Of a stretch of 64,000 nt of DNA, positions 45,802 through 54,434 are shown piece after piece. Numbering within the stretch: the first letter of the stretch is position 1; each line of letters begins with the position of its first letter. The notes beneath the pieces are model-generated. The model saw only the letters and a program-made list of their open reading frames with translations, was not told the DNA's origin and made no database searches. This stretch comes from Candidatus Magnetominusculus xianensis (GTDB taxonomy: Bacteria; Nitrospirota; Thermodesulfovibrionia; Thermodesulfovibrionales; Magnetobacteriaceae), in NCBI GenBank assembly GCA_001541255.1, contig LNQR01000036.1:1-64000 (forward strand), read 5' to 3'. A program made the position numbers and the translations under genes.

Positions 45802-47913
45802 ATGAAAGAGCTAAAACATGACAACTTACTGTCGAAATCAGGCAATATAGAAATCTACAGAGGCACTCCAGCCTATCTTGGCGCGACCCTAATGCGTGAT
45901 GGTGTGAATTTAGCAGTGTTTTCCAAACACGCTGAACACGTAACCCTTGTGATTTTTCAGGCAGGGGTACGTAAACCGACAGCAGAGATAATACTTAACC
46001 CCTCTTACAATAAAACAGGCGACATCTGGCACGTGTTTTTGCGTGGCATCGACACCACGGCGCGCTATGGCTACCGCATGGGCCGCACGTCGAAAAAGGA
46101 TGCGAATCTCCACAGGTTTAACGACAAGAAGCTGCTGTTAGACCCATACGCAAAGGCCATTGTTGGTGCTGCAAAATGGGGGAAAGTTTATCACCGACGC
46201 GGCGGCGAGGCTGAAAATGCCAACGTAAATGAACGCCGTTCAATAATTATAGACGACGATTTTGATTGGGGTTACGACCAGCCGCTAAATATTCCCTTAA
46301 AGGATTCAATAATCTACGAGATGCACGTGCGCGGCTTTACGCAGCATCCCACCTCCGCTGTGGATAAACCAGGCACATATGCCGGTATTGTTGAAAAGAT
46401 CCCATATCTGAAAGAATTAGGCATAACGGCTGTAGAGCTTCTCCCTATTTTTGAGTTTGAGGAGATGGACTCTGACAGACTGAATCCTGTAACCGGGGAG
46501 CGACTACTTAATTTCTGGGGTTATCAGCCCATATCGTTCTTTGCCCCTAAGGCATCATACGCCCATGACAGCGTCAACGGCGGTCAGGTCAGTGAATTTA
46601 AGTCGATGGTTAAGAAATTCCACGAGGACGGCATAGAGGTCATCCTCGATGTTGTGTTCAATCACACGGCAGAGGGGAATGAAAAAGGCCCGACGTTTTC
46701 GTTTAAAGGAATCGACAATTCGATATATTATATAATTGAACCGGGAACCGGTGATTACCATAATTACTCTGGCTGTGGTAATACGCTGAATTGCAACCAC
46801 CCGGTGGTGCGTGATATGATAGTGAATTGCCTGAGATACTGGGTGATGGAGATGCATATAGATGGTTTCAGATTCGACCTTGCCTCTATACTGGGCAGGG
46901 GGCGTGACGGTTCGGTTCTTAAAAATCCCCCACTACTGGAGAGGATAGCCGCAGACCCTGTGCTTGCCAATACGAAGCTGATAGCAGAGGCATGGGACGC
47001 CGCAGGTCTTTATCAGGTGGGCACATTTCCCAACTGGGGCAGATGGGCAGAGTGGAATGGGAAATTTCGAGACGATGTCAGGCGCTTTATCAGAGGGGAA
47101 AAGGGTCTCGTACCGGTCATGATGAAAAGGCTCACCGGCTCCCCAGACCTGTATGCACAGGGTGGGCGCGAACCCTATCACAGCATTAATTTCATAACAA
47201 GCCATGATGGATTTACCTTAAAAGACCTTGTCTCATACGACAGGAAACATAACGAGAGCAACGGTGAAGACAACCGAGATGGTTCGGACGACAATCAGAG
47301 CTGGAACTGCGGCTGGGAAGGGCCTACTGATTCATGGGATATAAATAATTTGCGAATGAGGCAGATGAAGAACTTTACAGCGATTCTGCTTATCTCACAC
47401 GGGGTGCCGATGATACTTGGCGGCGATGAGCTGGGGCGTACTCAGCAGGGTAACAACAACGCCTACTGTCATGACAACAAAATCAGCTGGGTTGATTGGA
47501 AGTTGACAGAAACAAACGGCAGCCTCGTCAGGTTTTTCAGATTATTAACAAAGTTCAGGAAGAGGATGCCATTATTAAAACCTGAGACATTCCAGGAAAA
47601 CGGGACAAGTACGGTGTCGTGGCATGGCGTAAAACTCAACAAACCGGACATTGACTATCACTCAAGAACCCTGGCTATGCTGCAATCCAGCTCATCTGAT
47701 GGAAGTGATATGTACCTGAGTATGAACGCCTACTACGAGCAATTACGGTTTGACCTGCCGCCTCTTCCTCAGAGCAAAAAGTGGTACCGGGTCGTTGATA
47801 CTAATCTTGAGCCGCCGCATGATATAGAGGATACAGGTGAGGAGGTAGTACTCAACGAACAGAGGTTTTACTATGTTGCACCGCGTTCGGTTCTGATACT
47901 GATAAGCAAGTGA
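45802..47913 (+). CDS. glgX: Glycogen debranching enzyme GlgX (isoamylase-type)
   Basis: Protein of 703 aa: an N-terminal CBM48 domain (about 15-130, PAYLGATLMRDGVNLAVFS), then a GH13 barrel with YEMHVRGFT, DVVFNHTAEGN, GFRFDLASILG (nucleophile Asp), LIAEAWDAAG (acid Glu) and SHDGFTLKDL, and a C-terminal beta domain. It removes alpha-1,6 branches of glycogen after phosphorylase trimming. ATG 45802 is 46 bases after malQ; the pair is likely cotranscribed. An inverted-repeat element follows. Confidence 0.93.
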   Translation: MKELKHDNLLSKSGNIEIYRGTPAYLGATLMRDGVNLAVFSKHAEHVTLVIFQAGVRKPTAEIILNPSYNKTGDIWHVFLRGIDTTARYGYRMGRTSKKDANLHRFNDKKLLLDPYAKAIVGAAKWGKVYHRRGGEAENANVNERRSIIIDDDFDWGYDQPLNIPLKDSIIYEMHVRGFTQHPTSAVDKPGTYAGIVEKIPYLKELGITAVELLPIFEFEEMDSDRLNPVTGERLLNFWGYQPISFFAPKASYAHDSVNGGQVSEFKSMVKKFHEDGIEVILDVVFNHTAEGNEKGPTFSFKGIDNSIYYIIEPGTGDYHNYSGCGNTLNCNHPVVRDMIVNCLRYWVMEMHIDGFRFDLASILGRGRDGSVLKNPPLLERIAADPVLANTKLIAEAWDAAGLYQVGTFPNWGRWAEWNGKFRDDVRRFIRGEKGLVPVMMKRLTGSPDLYAQGGREPYHSINFITSHDGFTLKDLVSYDRKHNESNGEDNRDGSDDNQSWNCGWEGPTDSWDINNLRMRQMKNFTAILLISHGVPMILGGDELGRTQQGNNNAYCHDNKISWVDWKLTETNGSLVRFFRLLTKFRKRMPLLKPETFQENGTSTVSWHGVKLNKPDIDYHSRTLAMLQSSSSDGSDMYLSMNAYYEQLRFDLPPLPQSKKWYRVVDTNLEPPHDIEDTGEEVVLNEQRFYYVAPRSVLILISK

Positions 47914-47972
47914 CATTGCCGTATAAAAATTTTTGAGACAAATGTTATAATAACTTATATAGAGATTAAGGG

Positions 47973-48090
47973 TCTCATAATAATATAGATTCAAAGGGGC
48001 GAAGCCCCGTAGATGGGGTGCAGGGGACAAGTTCCCTGCCGGGAGTTTGAGGGCAGAGCCCTCATTCTTCAAGTAGGTTCTATTATGAGA
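47973..48090. mobile_element. Hairpin-rich inverted-repeat (MITE-like) element
   Basis: Segment of 118 bases bounded by TCTCATAATA (47973-47982) and its perfect inverse TATTATGAGA (48081-48090). Inside are three hairpins: GGGGC/GCCCC (47996-48008), GCAGGGGAC/GTTCCCTGC (48020-48039) and GAGGGC/GCCCTC (48049-48063). No clear target duplication is visible at the ends. Composition is GC-rich in an AT-rich gap. Likely a repeated palindromic element dispersed in the genome; copy number cannot be tested in one window. Confidence 0.55.
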
Positions 48091-48139
48091 TACTTAATAA
48101 CACCTCGTGAAATTAATCATAGATTATAGAGGAGGAAAC

Positions 48140-49243
48140 ATGGATACACGCACAGAAGAGGATATAACAGAAGAGGAACTAATAGAAAACTTAGAAGATA
48201 AAGAAAATAAACTTTCTCAACAAGATGATTATAACGAAATACCTCCTTCTGATATAGTATCATTCAATGAATTGCGATCTTGTGCAGAACTTGTGCGTAT
48301 GTATCAAACTAATCAGATAGTTATTAAGCCTGAGTTTCAGCGGGATGTTGTATGGTCAAAACCGTCTAAAACACGGTTTGTAGATTCTTTGGTGAAACAG
48401 TTACCGGTTCCTAGTATGTGCATTAGTTTGGACTATAAAACAGATGAGCGTCTGGTTATAGATGGTCTTCAGCGAATTGATACCATCATTAGCTTTCTAA
48501 TGAAAGATAATGTGGCACTGTCGAGGCTTGATGATGTAGATGAGCGTATTTCCGGAAAGACACCTTTACAAATAAAGAAAGAACATCCTGATATTTATAG
48601 TCGCTTTCAGAATTTGATGATTCCTATTACAGTTATACGATGTGATTATTCAAAAAAGAATCACAAGAATTTTCTGTTCAAAATATTCCATAGGCTTAAT
48701 ACTGGAGGGAATAAATTAACTAATCAAGAAATAAGAAATTGTATATATCAAGGTAAATTTAATAATTTACTAATGTCTCTTGTTACTTATCCAAAATTTA
48801 GAAAATTATATAGGTTAGAAGATGATAAGACATATAGGTTTGCTTACGAGGAGTTGATCTTGAGATTCTTTGCCTTATATGAAACATATGAATCATATAA
48901 TGGAAGTCTTGCCAGATATCTTAATGATTATATGTATGATCACAAAGAAGACGATTCAAATATAAAAAAGGGTTTATTTTATCGAGTAGTCGATCTGATG
49001 GTTTCAATATTTGAGAACTATGAACAAGAGTCAAGATTAAGCAAGGCATTAAGCGAGGCGCTTTTTGTAGGTATAGGAAAAAATATTGAGAAGCTTGAAA
49101 AAGAAGATAAGAAGGCATTGCTCCATCGGTTTACTGCGTTGAGAGATGATGATAATTTTTCAACAGATAGTTTAAAGAGTGGACTTTCCAAGAAAGAAAG
49201 TGTTACCAAAAGAATCAAGCGGGCGGTTGAGATTTTTAGTTAA
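48140..49243 (+). CDS. DUF262 (GmrSD N-terminal-type) protein
   Basis: Protein of 367 aa with the DUF262/ParB-like nucleotide-hydrolase core: VIKPEFQRDVVWSKPSKTRFV (residues 61-81), PVPSMCISLD, and VIDGLQRIDTIISF (106-119), where DGLQR replaces the common DGQQR, then FHRLNTGGNKLT and the helical C-terminus. Characterised DUF262 proteins are found in modification-dependent restriction (GmrSD) and other phage defence. No DUF1524 nuclease domain is fused; instead the next gene is coupled. It is AT-rich against flanking glycogen genes. GGAGGA gives the ATG 48140 start; an earlier GTG 48107 is unlikely. Confidence 0.85.
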   Translation: MDTRTEEDITEEELIENLEDKENKLSQQDDYNEIPPSDIVSFNELRSCAELVRMYQTNQIVIKPEFQRDVVWSKPSKTRFVDSLVKQLPVPSMCISLDYKTDERLVIDGLQRIDTIISFLMKDNVALSRLDDVDERISGKTPLQIKKEHPDIYSRFQNLMIPITVIRCDYSKKNHKNFLFKIFHRLNTGGNKLTNQEIRNCIYQGKFNNLLMSLVTYPKFRKLYRLEDDKTYRFAYEELILRFFALYETYESYNGSLARYLNDYMYDHKEDDSNIKKGLFYRVVDLMVSIFENYEQESRLSKALSEALFVGIGKNIEKLEKEDKKALLHRFTALRDDDNFSTDSLKSGLSKKESVTKRIKRAVEIFS

Positions 49244-49785
49244 TGGTAGATAAGGAAAGTATATCTGATATTCTGAAGGAATTAGATAAGAGCTTTAAAA
49301 TCTCACTTTTATCACCAAATTATATTGACAGTGTCTTTATTGCTAAACTTGGGGTCTTGGAGTTTTGCGGTTGGATTGAATATACAATGGACAGTATCGT
49401 CAAGAGCGCTTTAGATGGTAAATTGCAAACAGATAAATATAAAAAAATGTTGTCAGATGACATTATAGGTAAGACTTATGGTTTCCAATATATAACACAT
49501 TTCAGACCTATGCTAATAAAGGCATTGGGTATTGTCAATATGGAAAAAATAGAAATTAGTTTAACAGTTCAGTTGGGTACACTTAGTGGTATACTAAATA
49601 CGTTGATAAAACAGAGAAATAAAGCAGCTCATACATTTGGCAGCAATATACCCAAGAATTATGATGCACCATCAACCATGATAGGGTATCTCGAACAAAT
49701 ATGTCCCATATTGGAAGCCATTGATGAAATGATTACGAATAATGATGAAGAATATTTAATATTGGGATTACCACTATATGGATGA
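49243..49785 (+). CDS. HEPN-like putative RNase toxin or effector
   Basis: Protein of 180 aa, all-helical by appearance, with the RX4H motif RNKAAH (Arg125, His130) that forms the active site of HEPN ribonucleases. The beginning (IAKLGVLEFCGWIEYTMDSIVKSAL) and the last part fit the HEPN helix pattern of RiboL-PSP/MAE-type members. Its ATG overlaps the TAA of the DUF262 gene by one base, so translation is coupled. HEPN RNases are usually toxins or defence effectors; a DUF262 partner could be the sensor or antagonist (inference). Nothing similar is seen in adjacent genes. Confidence 0.72.
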   Translation: MVDKESISDILKELDKSFKISLLSPNYIDSVFIAKLGVLEFCGWIEYTMDSIVKSALDGKLQTDKYKKMLSDDIIGKTYGFQYITHFRPMLIKALGIVNMEKIEISLTVQLGTLSGILNTLIKQRNKAAHTFGSNIPKNYDAPSTMIGYLEQICPILEAIDEMITNNDEEYLILGLPLYG

Positions 49786-49857
49786 TAGCAACTTCTTGAG
49801 AGTTCTATATATCGAAAGATGCTGATTCCCATCCCGGAGTTTGGAGCGAATGGCTGG

Positions 49858-49887
49858 TTGACAAAACACTGTTTTATAGGGTACTAT
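49858..49887 (+). promoter_or_regulatory. Promoter for glgB
   Basis: TTGACA (49858-49863), an 18-base spacer and TACTAT (49882-49887). Transcription would start about 60 bases before ATG 49956, separating glgB from the DUF262-HEPN module. Confidence 0.45.
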
Positions 49888-49955
49888 CTGCATGAGATGG
49901 TTTTGTGTTGAACCGTTAAACGATAACCGGCATAATGACAACGAGGAGGCAATGA

Positions 49956-52178
49956 ATGAACATTAACGAGCAAATAGACATGGTAGTACAGTCGGTTCAC
50001 TCTGATCCATTTGCAGTGTTAGGGGCGCATCCCATTAAGTTTAATAATAAAGACGCCATAGTGATAAGGGCGTTTCTTCCAGGGGTGAAGGAGTTATTCG
50101 TCGTAAGGACAGATGAACAAAAAAAAGTATATGCCGCTACAAAAATACGCCAGGAAGGTTTCTTTGAGGCTATCGCGGAGGCGACAACTGAGATATTCCC
50201 ATATAATTTAAAGGCCACATACGAAGACGACAGAGAGCGTGAATTCATAGACCCATATACGTTTCTACCGGTATTGACAGATTTTGACCTTCATTTAATG
50301 GACGAGGGGACGCACTATAAGAAGTACGAGAAACTCGGCGCACATGTGATGACAATAAACGGTATCGATGGTGTATTTTTTGCGGTATGGGCGCCCAATG
50401 CCATACGTGTCAGCGTAGTAGGGGATTTCAACAACTGGGATGGAAGGGCAAATCCCATGCGTATACGAGGGATGCACGGCATATGGGAATTATTTGTCCC
50501 TGGGATGCAAGAGGGCGATGTCTATAAGTTCGAGGTAAAGGGCAGGTATCAGGGATATATTGGTACGAAGTCTGACCCCTATGGGTTTTATGCCGAGGTT
50601 AGGCCAAAAAGTGCCTCTATCGTTTACAATATTAATAAATACACGTGGAACGACGACGAGTGGATAGCAAAAAGGCGTGAAAAAAACTGGCTTGAATCGC
50701 CTATAAGTACGTATGAAGTGCATCTCAGCTCATGGATGAGAATGCCGGAGGAAGAAGGACGGTGGCTGACATATCGTGAATTGTCAGAAAAACTTATCCC
50801 TTATGTGAAAGAACATAACTTCACGCATATTCAGCTTCTCCCCATTACAGAACATCCGCTTGATGCATCATGGGGGTATCAGCCGGTAGGGTATTTCGCA
50901 CCGACGAGCCGCTTTGGAACGCCGGACGATTTCATGTATTTTATAGACAAGTGCCACGAACAAGAGATTGGCGTGATAATGGACTGGGTTCCGGCACATT
51001 TCCCAAGGGACTCGCACGGCCTTTCCTATTTTGACGGCACTGCCCTGTATGAACACGCAGACCCGCGCAAGGGCGAACACAGGGACTGGGGAACACTGAT
51101 ATTCAATTATGGCAGGAACGAAGTCCAAAACTTCCTGCTGGCCAATGCGCTGTTTTGGATTGACAAGTATCATCTTGACGGACTCAGGGTTGACGCGGTT
51201 GCCTCGATGCTCTATCTGGATTATTCGAGAAAACCTGGCGACTGGATTCCAAACCAGTACGGCGGCAATGAAAACCTCGAGGCAGTTGCGTTCTTAAAGC
51301 GTTTTAACGAGGTTGTACATGGCTACCACCCCGGCGTGATGACAATAGCCGAGGAATCGACGGCATGGCCTATGGTCTCACGCCCTACATATATTGGCGG
51401 GCTTGGTTTCAGTCTAAAGTGGAACATGGGTTGGATGCACGACATACTGCTCTATTTCCAAAAAGACCCTGTACACAGGAGATTCCATCACAATAATCTG
51501 ACATTTGCCCTTCTCTATGCCTTTACAGAGAATTTTGTTAATGTGTTTTCACATGACGAGGTGGTGTATTTAAAGCGTTCGATGCTGGATAAGATGCCTG
51601 GGGATATGTGGCAGAAATTTGCAAATCTGAGGCTGCTCTTTACGTACATGTACGCGCAGCCCGGTAAGAAACTTATGTTTATGGGAAGCGAATTTGGACA
51701 GTGGAGAGAGTGGAACTTCGACGCGAGCCTTGATTGGCATCTGCTAGATTACGAGCCGCATCAGAAACTCCTGAGATATGTAAAAGACCTGAATGCGCTC
51801 TATAGGGACGAAAAATCGCTGCATGAAATCGATTTCAACCATCATGGATTTGAGTGGGTAGATTTCACCGATTACCAAAACAGCCTCATATCGTTTATAA
51901 GAAAAGGGAAAGACCCTGATGACATAATGGTCTGTGTGTTTAACTTTACGCCGGTACCACGGCAGAACTATCGGATAGGCGTCCCGGTAGAGGGATTTTA
52001 TAAGGAGATGTTAAACAGCGACGCCGAAACCTACTGGGGCAGCAATGTTGGAAACTGGGGTGGATTTCATGCCGACCACATATGGTGGCAAGGTCGGCCG
52101 TATTCGTTGTCTTTGCAGCTGCCGCCTCTTGGTGCAGTACTGTTAAAGCCAATAAGAAAGACAGAAGAAGTGGAATAG
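49956..52178 (+). CDS. glgB: 1,4-alpha-glucan branching enzyme
   Basis: Protein of 740 aa. It has the bacterial GlgB N-terminal module (about 1-110, including [10 protein letters not shown]), a CBM48 domain (about 125-215, [23 protein letters not shown]), and the GH13 barrel with [18 protein letters not shown] (nucleophile Asp), [11 protein letters not shown] (acid Glu) and FSHDEVV. It adds alpha-1,6 branches during glycogen synthesis. Full length with both N-terminal modules. Ribosome site GAGGAGG at 49943-49949 selects ATG 49956 over the out-of-frame ATG 49952. A perfect terminator follows. Confidence 0.96.
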   Translation: MNINEQIDMVVQSVHSDPFAVLGAHPIKFNNKDAIVIRAFLPGVKELFVVRTDEQKKVYAATKIRQEGFFEAIAEATTEIFPYNLKATYEDDREREFIDPYTFLPVLTDFDLHLMDEGTHYKKYEKLGAHVMTINGIDGVFFAVWAPNAIRVSVVGDFNNWDGRANPMRIRGMHGIWELFVPGMQEGDVYKFEVKGRYQGYIGTKSDPYGFYAEVRPKSASIVYNINKYTWNDDEWIAKRREKNWLESPISTYEVHLSSWMRMPEEEGRWLTYRELSEKLIPYVKEHNFTHIQLLPITEHPLDASWGYQPVGYFAPTSRFGTPDDFMYFIDKCHEQEIGVIMDWVPAHFPRDSHGLSYFDGTALYEHADPRKGEHRDWGTLIFNYGRNEVQNFLLANALFWIDKYHLDGLRVDAVASMLYLDYSRKPGDWIPNQYGGNENLEAVAFLKRFNEVVHGYHPGVMTIAEESTAWPMVSRPTYIGGLGFSLKWNMGWMHDILLYFQKDPVHRRFHHNNLTFALLYAFTENFVNVFSHDEVVYLKRSMLDKMPGDMWQKFANLRLLFTYMYAQPGKKLMFMGSEFGQWREWNFDASLDWHLLDYEPHQKLLRYVKDLNALYRDEKSLHEIDFNHHGFEWVDFTDYQNSLISFIRKGKDPDDIMVCVFNFTPVPRQNYRIGVPVEGFYKEMLNSDAETYWGSNVGNWGGFHADHIWWQGRPYSLSLQLPPLGAVLLKPIRKTEEVE

Positions 52179-52189
52179 TAAGCCATTAC

Positions 52190-52222
52190 AGCGGCGCACG
52201 GGTTTACCAGCGGCGCCGCTTT
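52190..52222 (+). terminator. Terminator of glgB
   Basis: AGCGGCGC (52190-52197) pairs perfectly with GCGCCGCT (52213-52220) around a 15-base loop, followed by TT and an A-tract. Confidence 0.6.
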
Positions 52223-52403
52223 AAAAAATATTAATATAGAAAGTGTTGATTTTATCGCGCTAACTATGGCATCATTTCGTAGGTAGGTCAGCGCTATTAC
52301 GGCACGTCTGAGTGGCAGATTAGAGTTGTGTAAAATGCTGTTTTAGTGGGCGTTAGTGTTTATATGAGGAGTCTGGCAATATAACAGTGGTGGGGGTGTG
52401 GAG

Positions 52404-53375
52404 ATGAAAAAGGCGGCGGTGTTGAATAAGTTTCTTTTCGTATTACCATTACTGTGGGTGTTGTTAATATACCCTGGAGTGTCTCATGCCGTAATGCTCG
52501 ATCAAATCGTTGCCCTTGTCGATAAGGAGGTCATAACCTGGAGCGACTTATATAAGGCAATGGAGTTCGACCTCAAAGATAAGGTAAGGGATATGTCAAG
52601 TAAAGAACGCCTTGCCTTTCTGAAAAACTATGAGAAAGAATTCCTTGAAAGATTGATAGAGATGAAGCTGCAGTTGATGTACGCAGAATCTGCCCATATA
52701 AGCGTATCTGATAGGGAAATTGATGCGGCAATTGAAGATATAATGAAGAAGTACTCGTTAACAAAGGAACAATTTAAAGATGCACTAGAGAAAGAAGGTT
52801 TTGTGTTTGATGAGTATAGAAAAAGGTTGGGCGACCAGATACTCCTGCAAAAGGTTGGCAGTGTAATAGTTGCTGAAAAGCTGATTGTGACCGATGAGGA
52901 AATATCAAAACGCAAGAAGACATCGAAGATGTCAAAAGGCCCGCTGAAGTATAAGTTAAGGTTGGTATTAGTTGCGAAAAAGGCTGATAAAGAAGAGAAT
53001 TTACTGACAAAGAAAAAAGCTGAGGATATATATGACAAGTTGATAAAAGGGGCAGATTTCAAGACGATAGCCTCCCAGTATTCAGACGCACCAAGCGCGC
53101 CAACTGGAGGGGACATCGGTTTTGTGGGTGAGGACGAGATGGCTAAGGAGATGCTCGCAGTAGTTGAGGGGATGAAAGAAGGTAGTATAAGCAAAATATT
53201 TATCTCGCCAGCCGGGTATAACATAGTCCAGTTAATTGAGAAGAAGACGCTGGACACAGAAGAGAAATTAAATACAGAAGTCAGGGCGGAGTTACTCAAT
53301 GAGAAGTCAAGGCAGGTTTATAAGGATTGGATAAAATCCCTTAAAGAAAAGCGCTTTATTAAAATAATTCTATAA
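52404..53375 (+). CDS. SurA-like periplasmic peptidyl-prolyl isomerase / chaperone
   Basis: Protein of 323 aa: N-terminal hydrophobic signal (FVLPLLWVLLIYPGVSHA), a SurA_N chaperone region (about 30-150, LDQIVALVDKEVITWSDL at its start) and one parvulin PpiC domain (about 175-270, YSDAPSAPTGGDIGFVG). SurA-type proteins escort outer-membrane porins through the periplasm; this one has a single rotamase domain instead of two. ATG 52404 has GGGGGTG about seven bases upstream; GTG 52398 is an alternative. The gene is alone, with a promoter for the next gene downstream. Confidence 0.88.
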   Translation: MKKAAVLNKFLFVLPLLWVLLIYPGVSHAVMLDQIVALVDKEVITWSDLYKAMEFDLKDKVRDMSSKERLAFLKNYEKEFLERLIEMKLQLMYAESAHISVSDREIDAAIEDIMKKYSLTKEQFKDALEKEGFVFDEYRKRLGDQILLQKVGSVIVAEKLIVTDEEISKRKKTSKMSKGPLKYKLRLVLVAKKADKEENLLTKKKAEDIYDKLIKGADFKTIASQYSDAPSAPTGGDIGFVGEDEMAKEMLAVVEGMKEGSISKIFISPAGYNIVQLIEKKTLDTEEKLNTEVRAELLNEKSRQVYKDWIKSLKEKRFIKIIL

Positions 53376-53392
53376 AATACTTTAAATAATTC

Positions 53393-53421
53393 TTGACAAA
53401 AATATGGTGTTTTGCTATAGT
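53393..53421 (+). promoter_or_regulatory. Promoter of the ihfA leader
   Basis: TTGACA (53393-53398), exactly 17 bases, TATAGT (53416-53421): a near-consensus sigma70 promoter. The start point would be near 53428, giving a leader of about 93 bases with nested mini-ORFs. Confidence 0.7.
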
Positions 53422-53462
53422 AAGCAACTAAGAGTAAGGCAGCAGTAACGACGGTATAAATA

Positions 53463-53524
53463 ATGAAAGCAGAGATAACGACATGATAAAGACTGATAAA
53501 GCAAAGGCAGATACAGTAGAATGA
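53463..53524 (+). other. Chained mini-ORFs in a repeated leader upstream of ihfA
   Basis: ATG 53463 begins a 7-codon ORF (MKAEITT) whose TGA overlaps the next ATG 53483 as ATGA. That second ORF has 13 codons (MIKTDKAKADTVE), and its TGA (53522-53524) overlaps the ATG of ihfA (53521) again as ATGA. The leader consists of imperfect copies of a unit containing AAAG(G)CAGA and a following ATGA. It would couple ihfA translation to the upstream mini-ORFs. I see no strong ribosome site at the first ATG. Confidence 0.5.
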
Positions 53525-53793
53525 CAAAGGCAGATATAATTAATTCGTTGTTTGAGAATGTCGGCCTTCCGAAAAAGGAATCTGAGGAGATCATAGAGAC
53601 GATTCTTGATGCCATGAAGAAGACATTTTCTGAGGGCGAATCTATAAAGATTTCAGGATTTGGGACTTTTAATGTAAGAAAGAAGCGTTCGCGCCGTGGC
53701 CGCAATCCCAAGACGGGCGAAGACATAGAGATTACGCCGCGGACAGTCGTGACTTTCAAGCCTAGTAACCATTTAAAGGCAAATGTGGAGTAA
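53521..53793 (+). CDS. ihfA: Integration host factor / HU-family DNA-bending protein
   Basis: Protein of 90 aa of the HU/IHF family. The N-terminal MTKADIINSLFENVG matches the start of IhfA, and the beta-arm region has KISGFGTFNVRKKRSRRGRNPKTG, followed by EITPRTVVTFKPS. It bends DNA and organises promoters, recombination sites and origins. Order ihfA-merR-tRNA-Pro resembles that found after pheT in many Proteobacteria; here pheT is replaced by the SurA-like gene. HU assignment is not fully excluded. Confidence 0.88.
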   Translation: MTKADIINSLFENVGLPKKESEEIIETILDAMKKTFSEGESIKISGFGTFNVRKKRSRRGRNPKTGEDIEITPRTVVTFKPSNHLKANVE

Positions 53794-53799
53794 GATTCG

Positions 53800-54207
53800 A
53801 TGATAAAGCCTCAAGCAGCAAATTCAGGTAAAAAAGCAGAAGATACCCCGCATAAGCTCTTCTATAAAATAGGGGAGGTCAGCCGCCTGACCAGTCTCGA
53901 GCCGTATGTGTTGAGATATTGGGAGACGGAGTTTGGTTTTCTAAAACCTCGAAAGGGCAAATCCAAGCAGCGAATGTATCAGAAAAAAGACATAGAGATG
54001 CTGTTGGAGATAAAGAGGCTGTTGTACGATGAGCGCTTTACGATAGAAGGGGTGAGGAAGAAGCTATCGGGCAAGTTTGAGGAAGAGATAGACTCAGTTG
54101 TAGTTGAGGTAAAAGAGCCTGAGACTGCCGCTCATACGACGGCAAAGCAGCGAATAGAAAATGTAAAGTCACGCCTGAGAGAACTCCAGTTAATACTAAG
54201 AAAATAA
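53800..54207 (+). CDS. MerR-family transcriptional regulator
   Basis: Protein of 135 aa. The winged-helix MerR domain (about 20-90) contains FYKIGEVSRLTSLEPYVLRYWE and RMYQKKDIEMLLEIKRLL, followed by a coiled-coil tail without effector-binding cysteines. This short type, encoded just after ihfA, is conserved in deltaproteobacterial and Nitrospirota lineages. Six bases separate it from ihfA, so it is in the same operon. Target genes are unknown; being next to a nucleoid protein it may be a housekeeping regulator. Confidence 0.85.
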   Translation: MIKPQAANSGKKAEDTPHKLFYKIGEVSRLTSLEPYVLRYWETEFGFLKPRKGKSKQRMYQKKDIEMLLEIKRLLYDERFTIEGVRKKLSGKFEEEIDSVVVEVKEPETAAHTTAKQRIENVKSRLRELQLILRK

Positions 54208-54218
54208 AAGGGAAATAC

Positions 54219-54293
54219 CGGGGCGTAGCGCAGCCTGGATAGCGCACTCGCTTGGGGTGCGAGTGGTCGCCCGTTCAAATCGGGTCGCCCCGA
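54219..54293 (+). tRNA. tRNA-Pro (GGG anticodon)
   Basis: A complete cloverleaf can be folded by eye: acceptor CGGGGCG with CGCCCCG, D-stem GCGC/GCGC, anticodon stem CTCGC/GCGAG with loop TTGGGGT giving anticodon GGG, and T-stem GCCCG/CGGGT with loop TTCAAAT. The discriminator base is A at 54293. CCA is not encoded. It follows the MerR gene by 11 bases on the same strand. Confidence 0.95.
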
Positions 54294-54434
54294 TTTATCA
54301 AAGATAAGTATGAAAGTACTGTTGCAATTTATAAAGAACCACTCTGGCTATGATGATAGAAAATGGCTGTTATTGTTTGTCAACTCAATCGGCGTTCTTC
54401 ATAACGGTTAGCTGCCAGGTATAACAGGTATAAT

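Noticed and set aside
52628..53299. Minus-strand ORF of 223 codons opposite the SurA-like gene
   Set aside because: Ser-rich antisense frame of a clearly conserved coding sequence.
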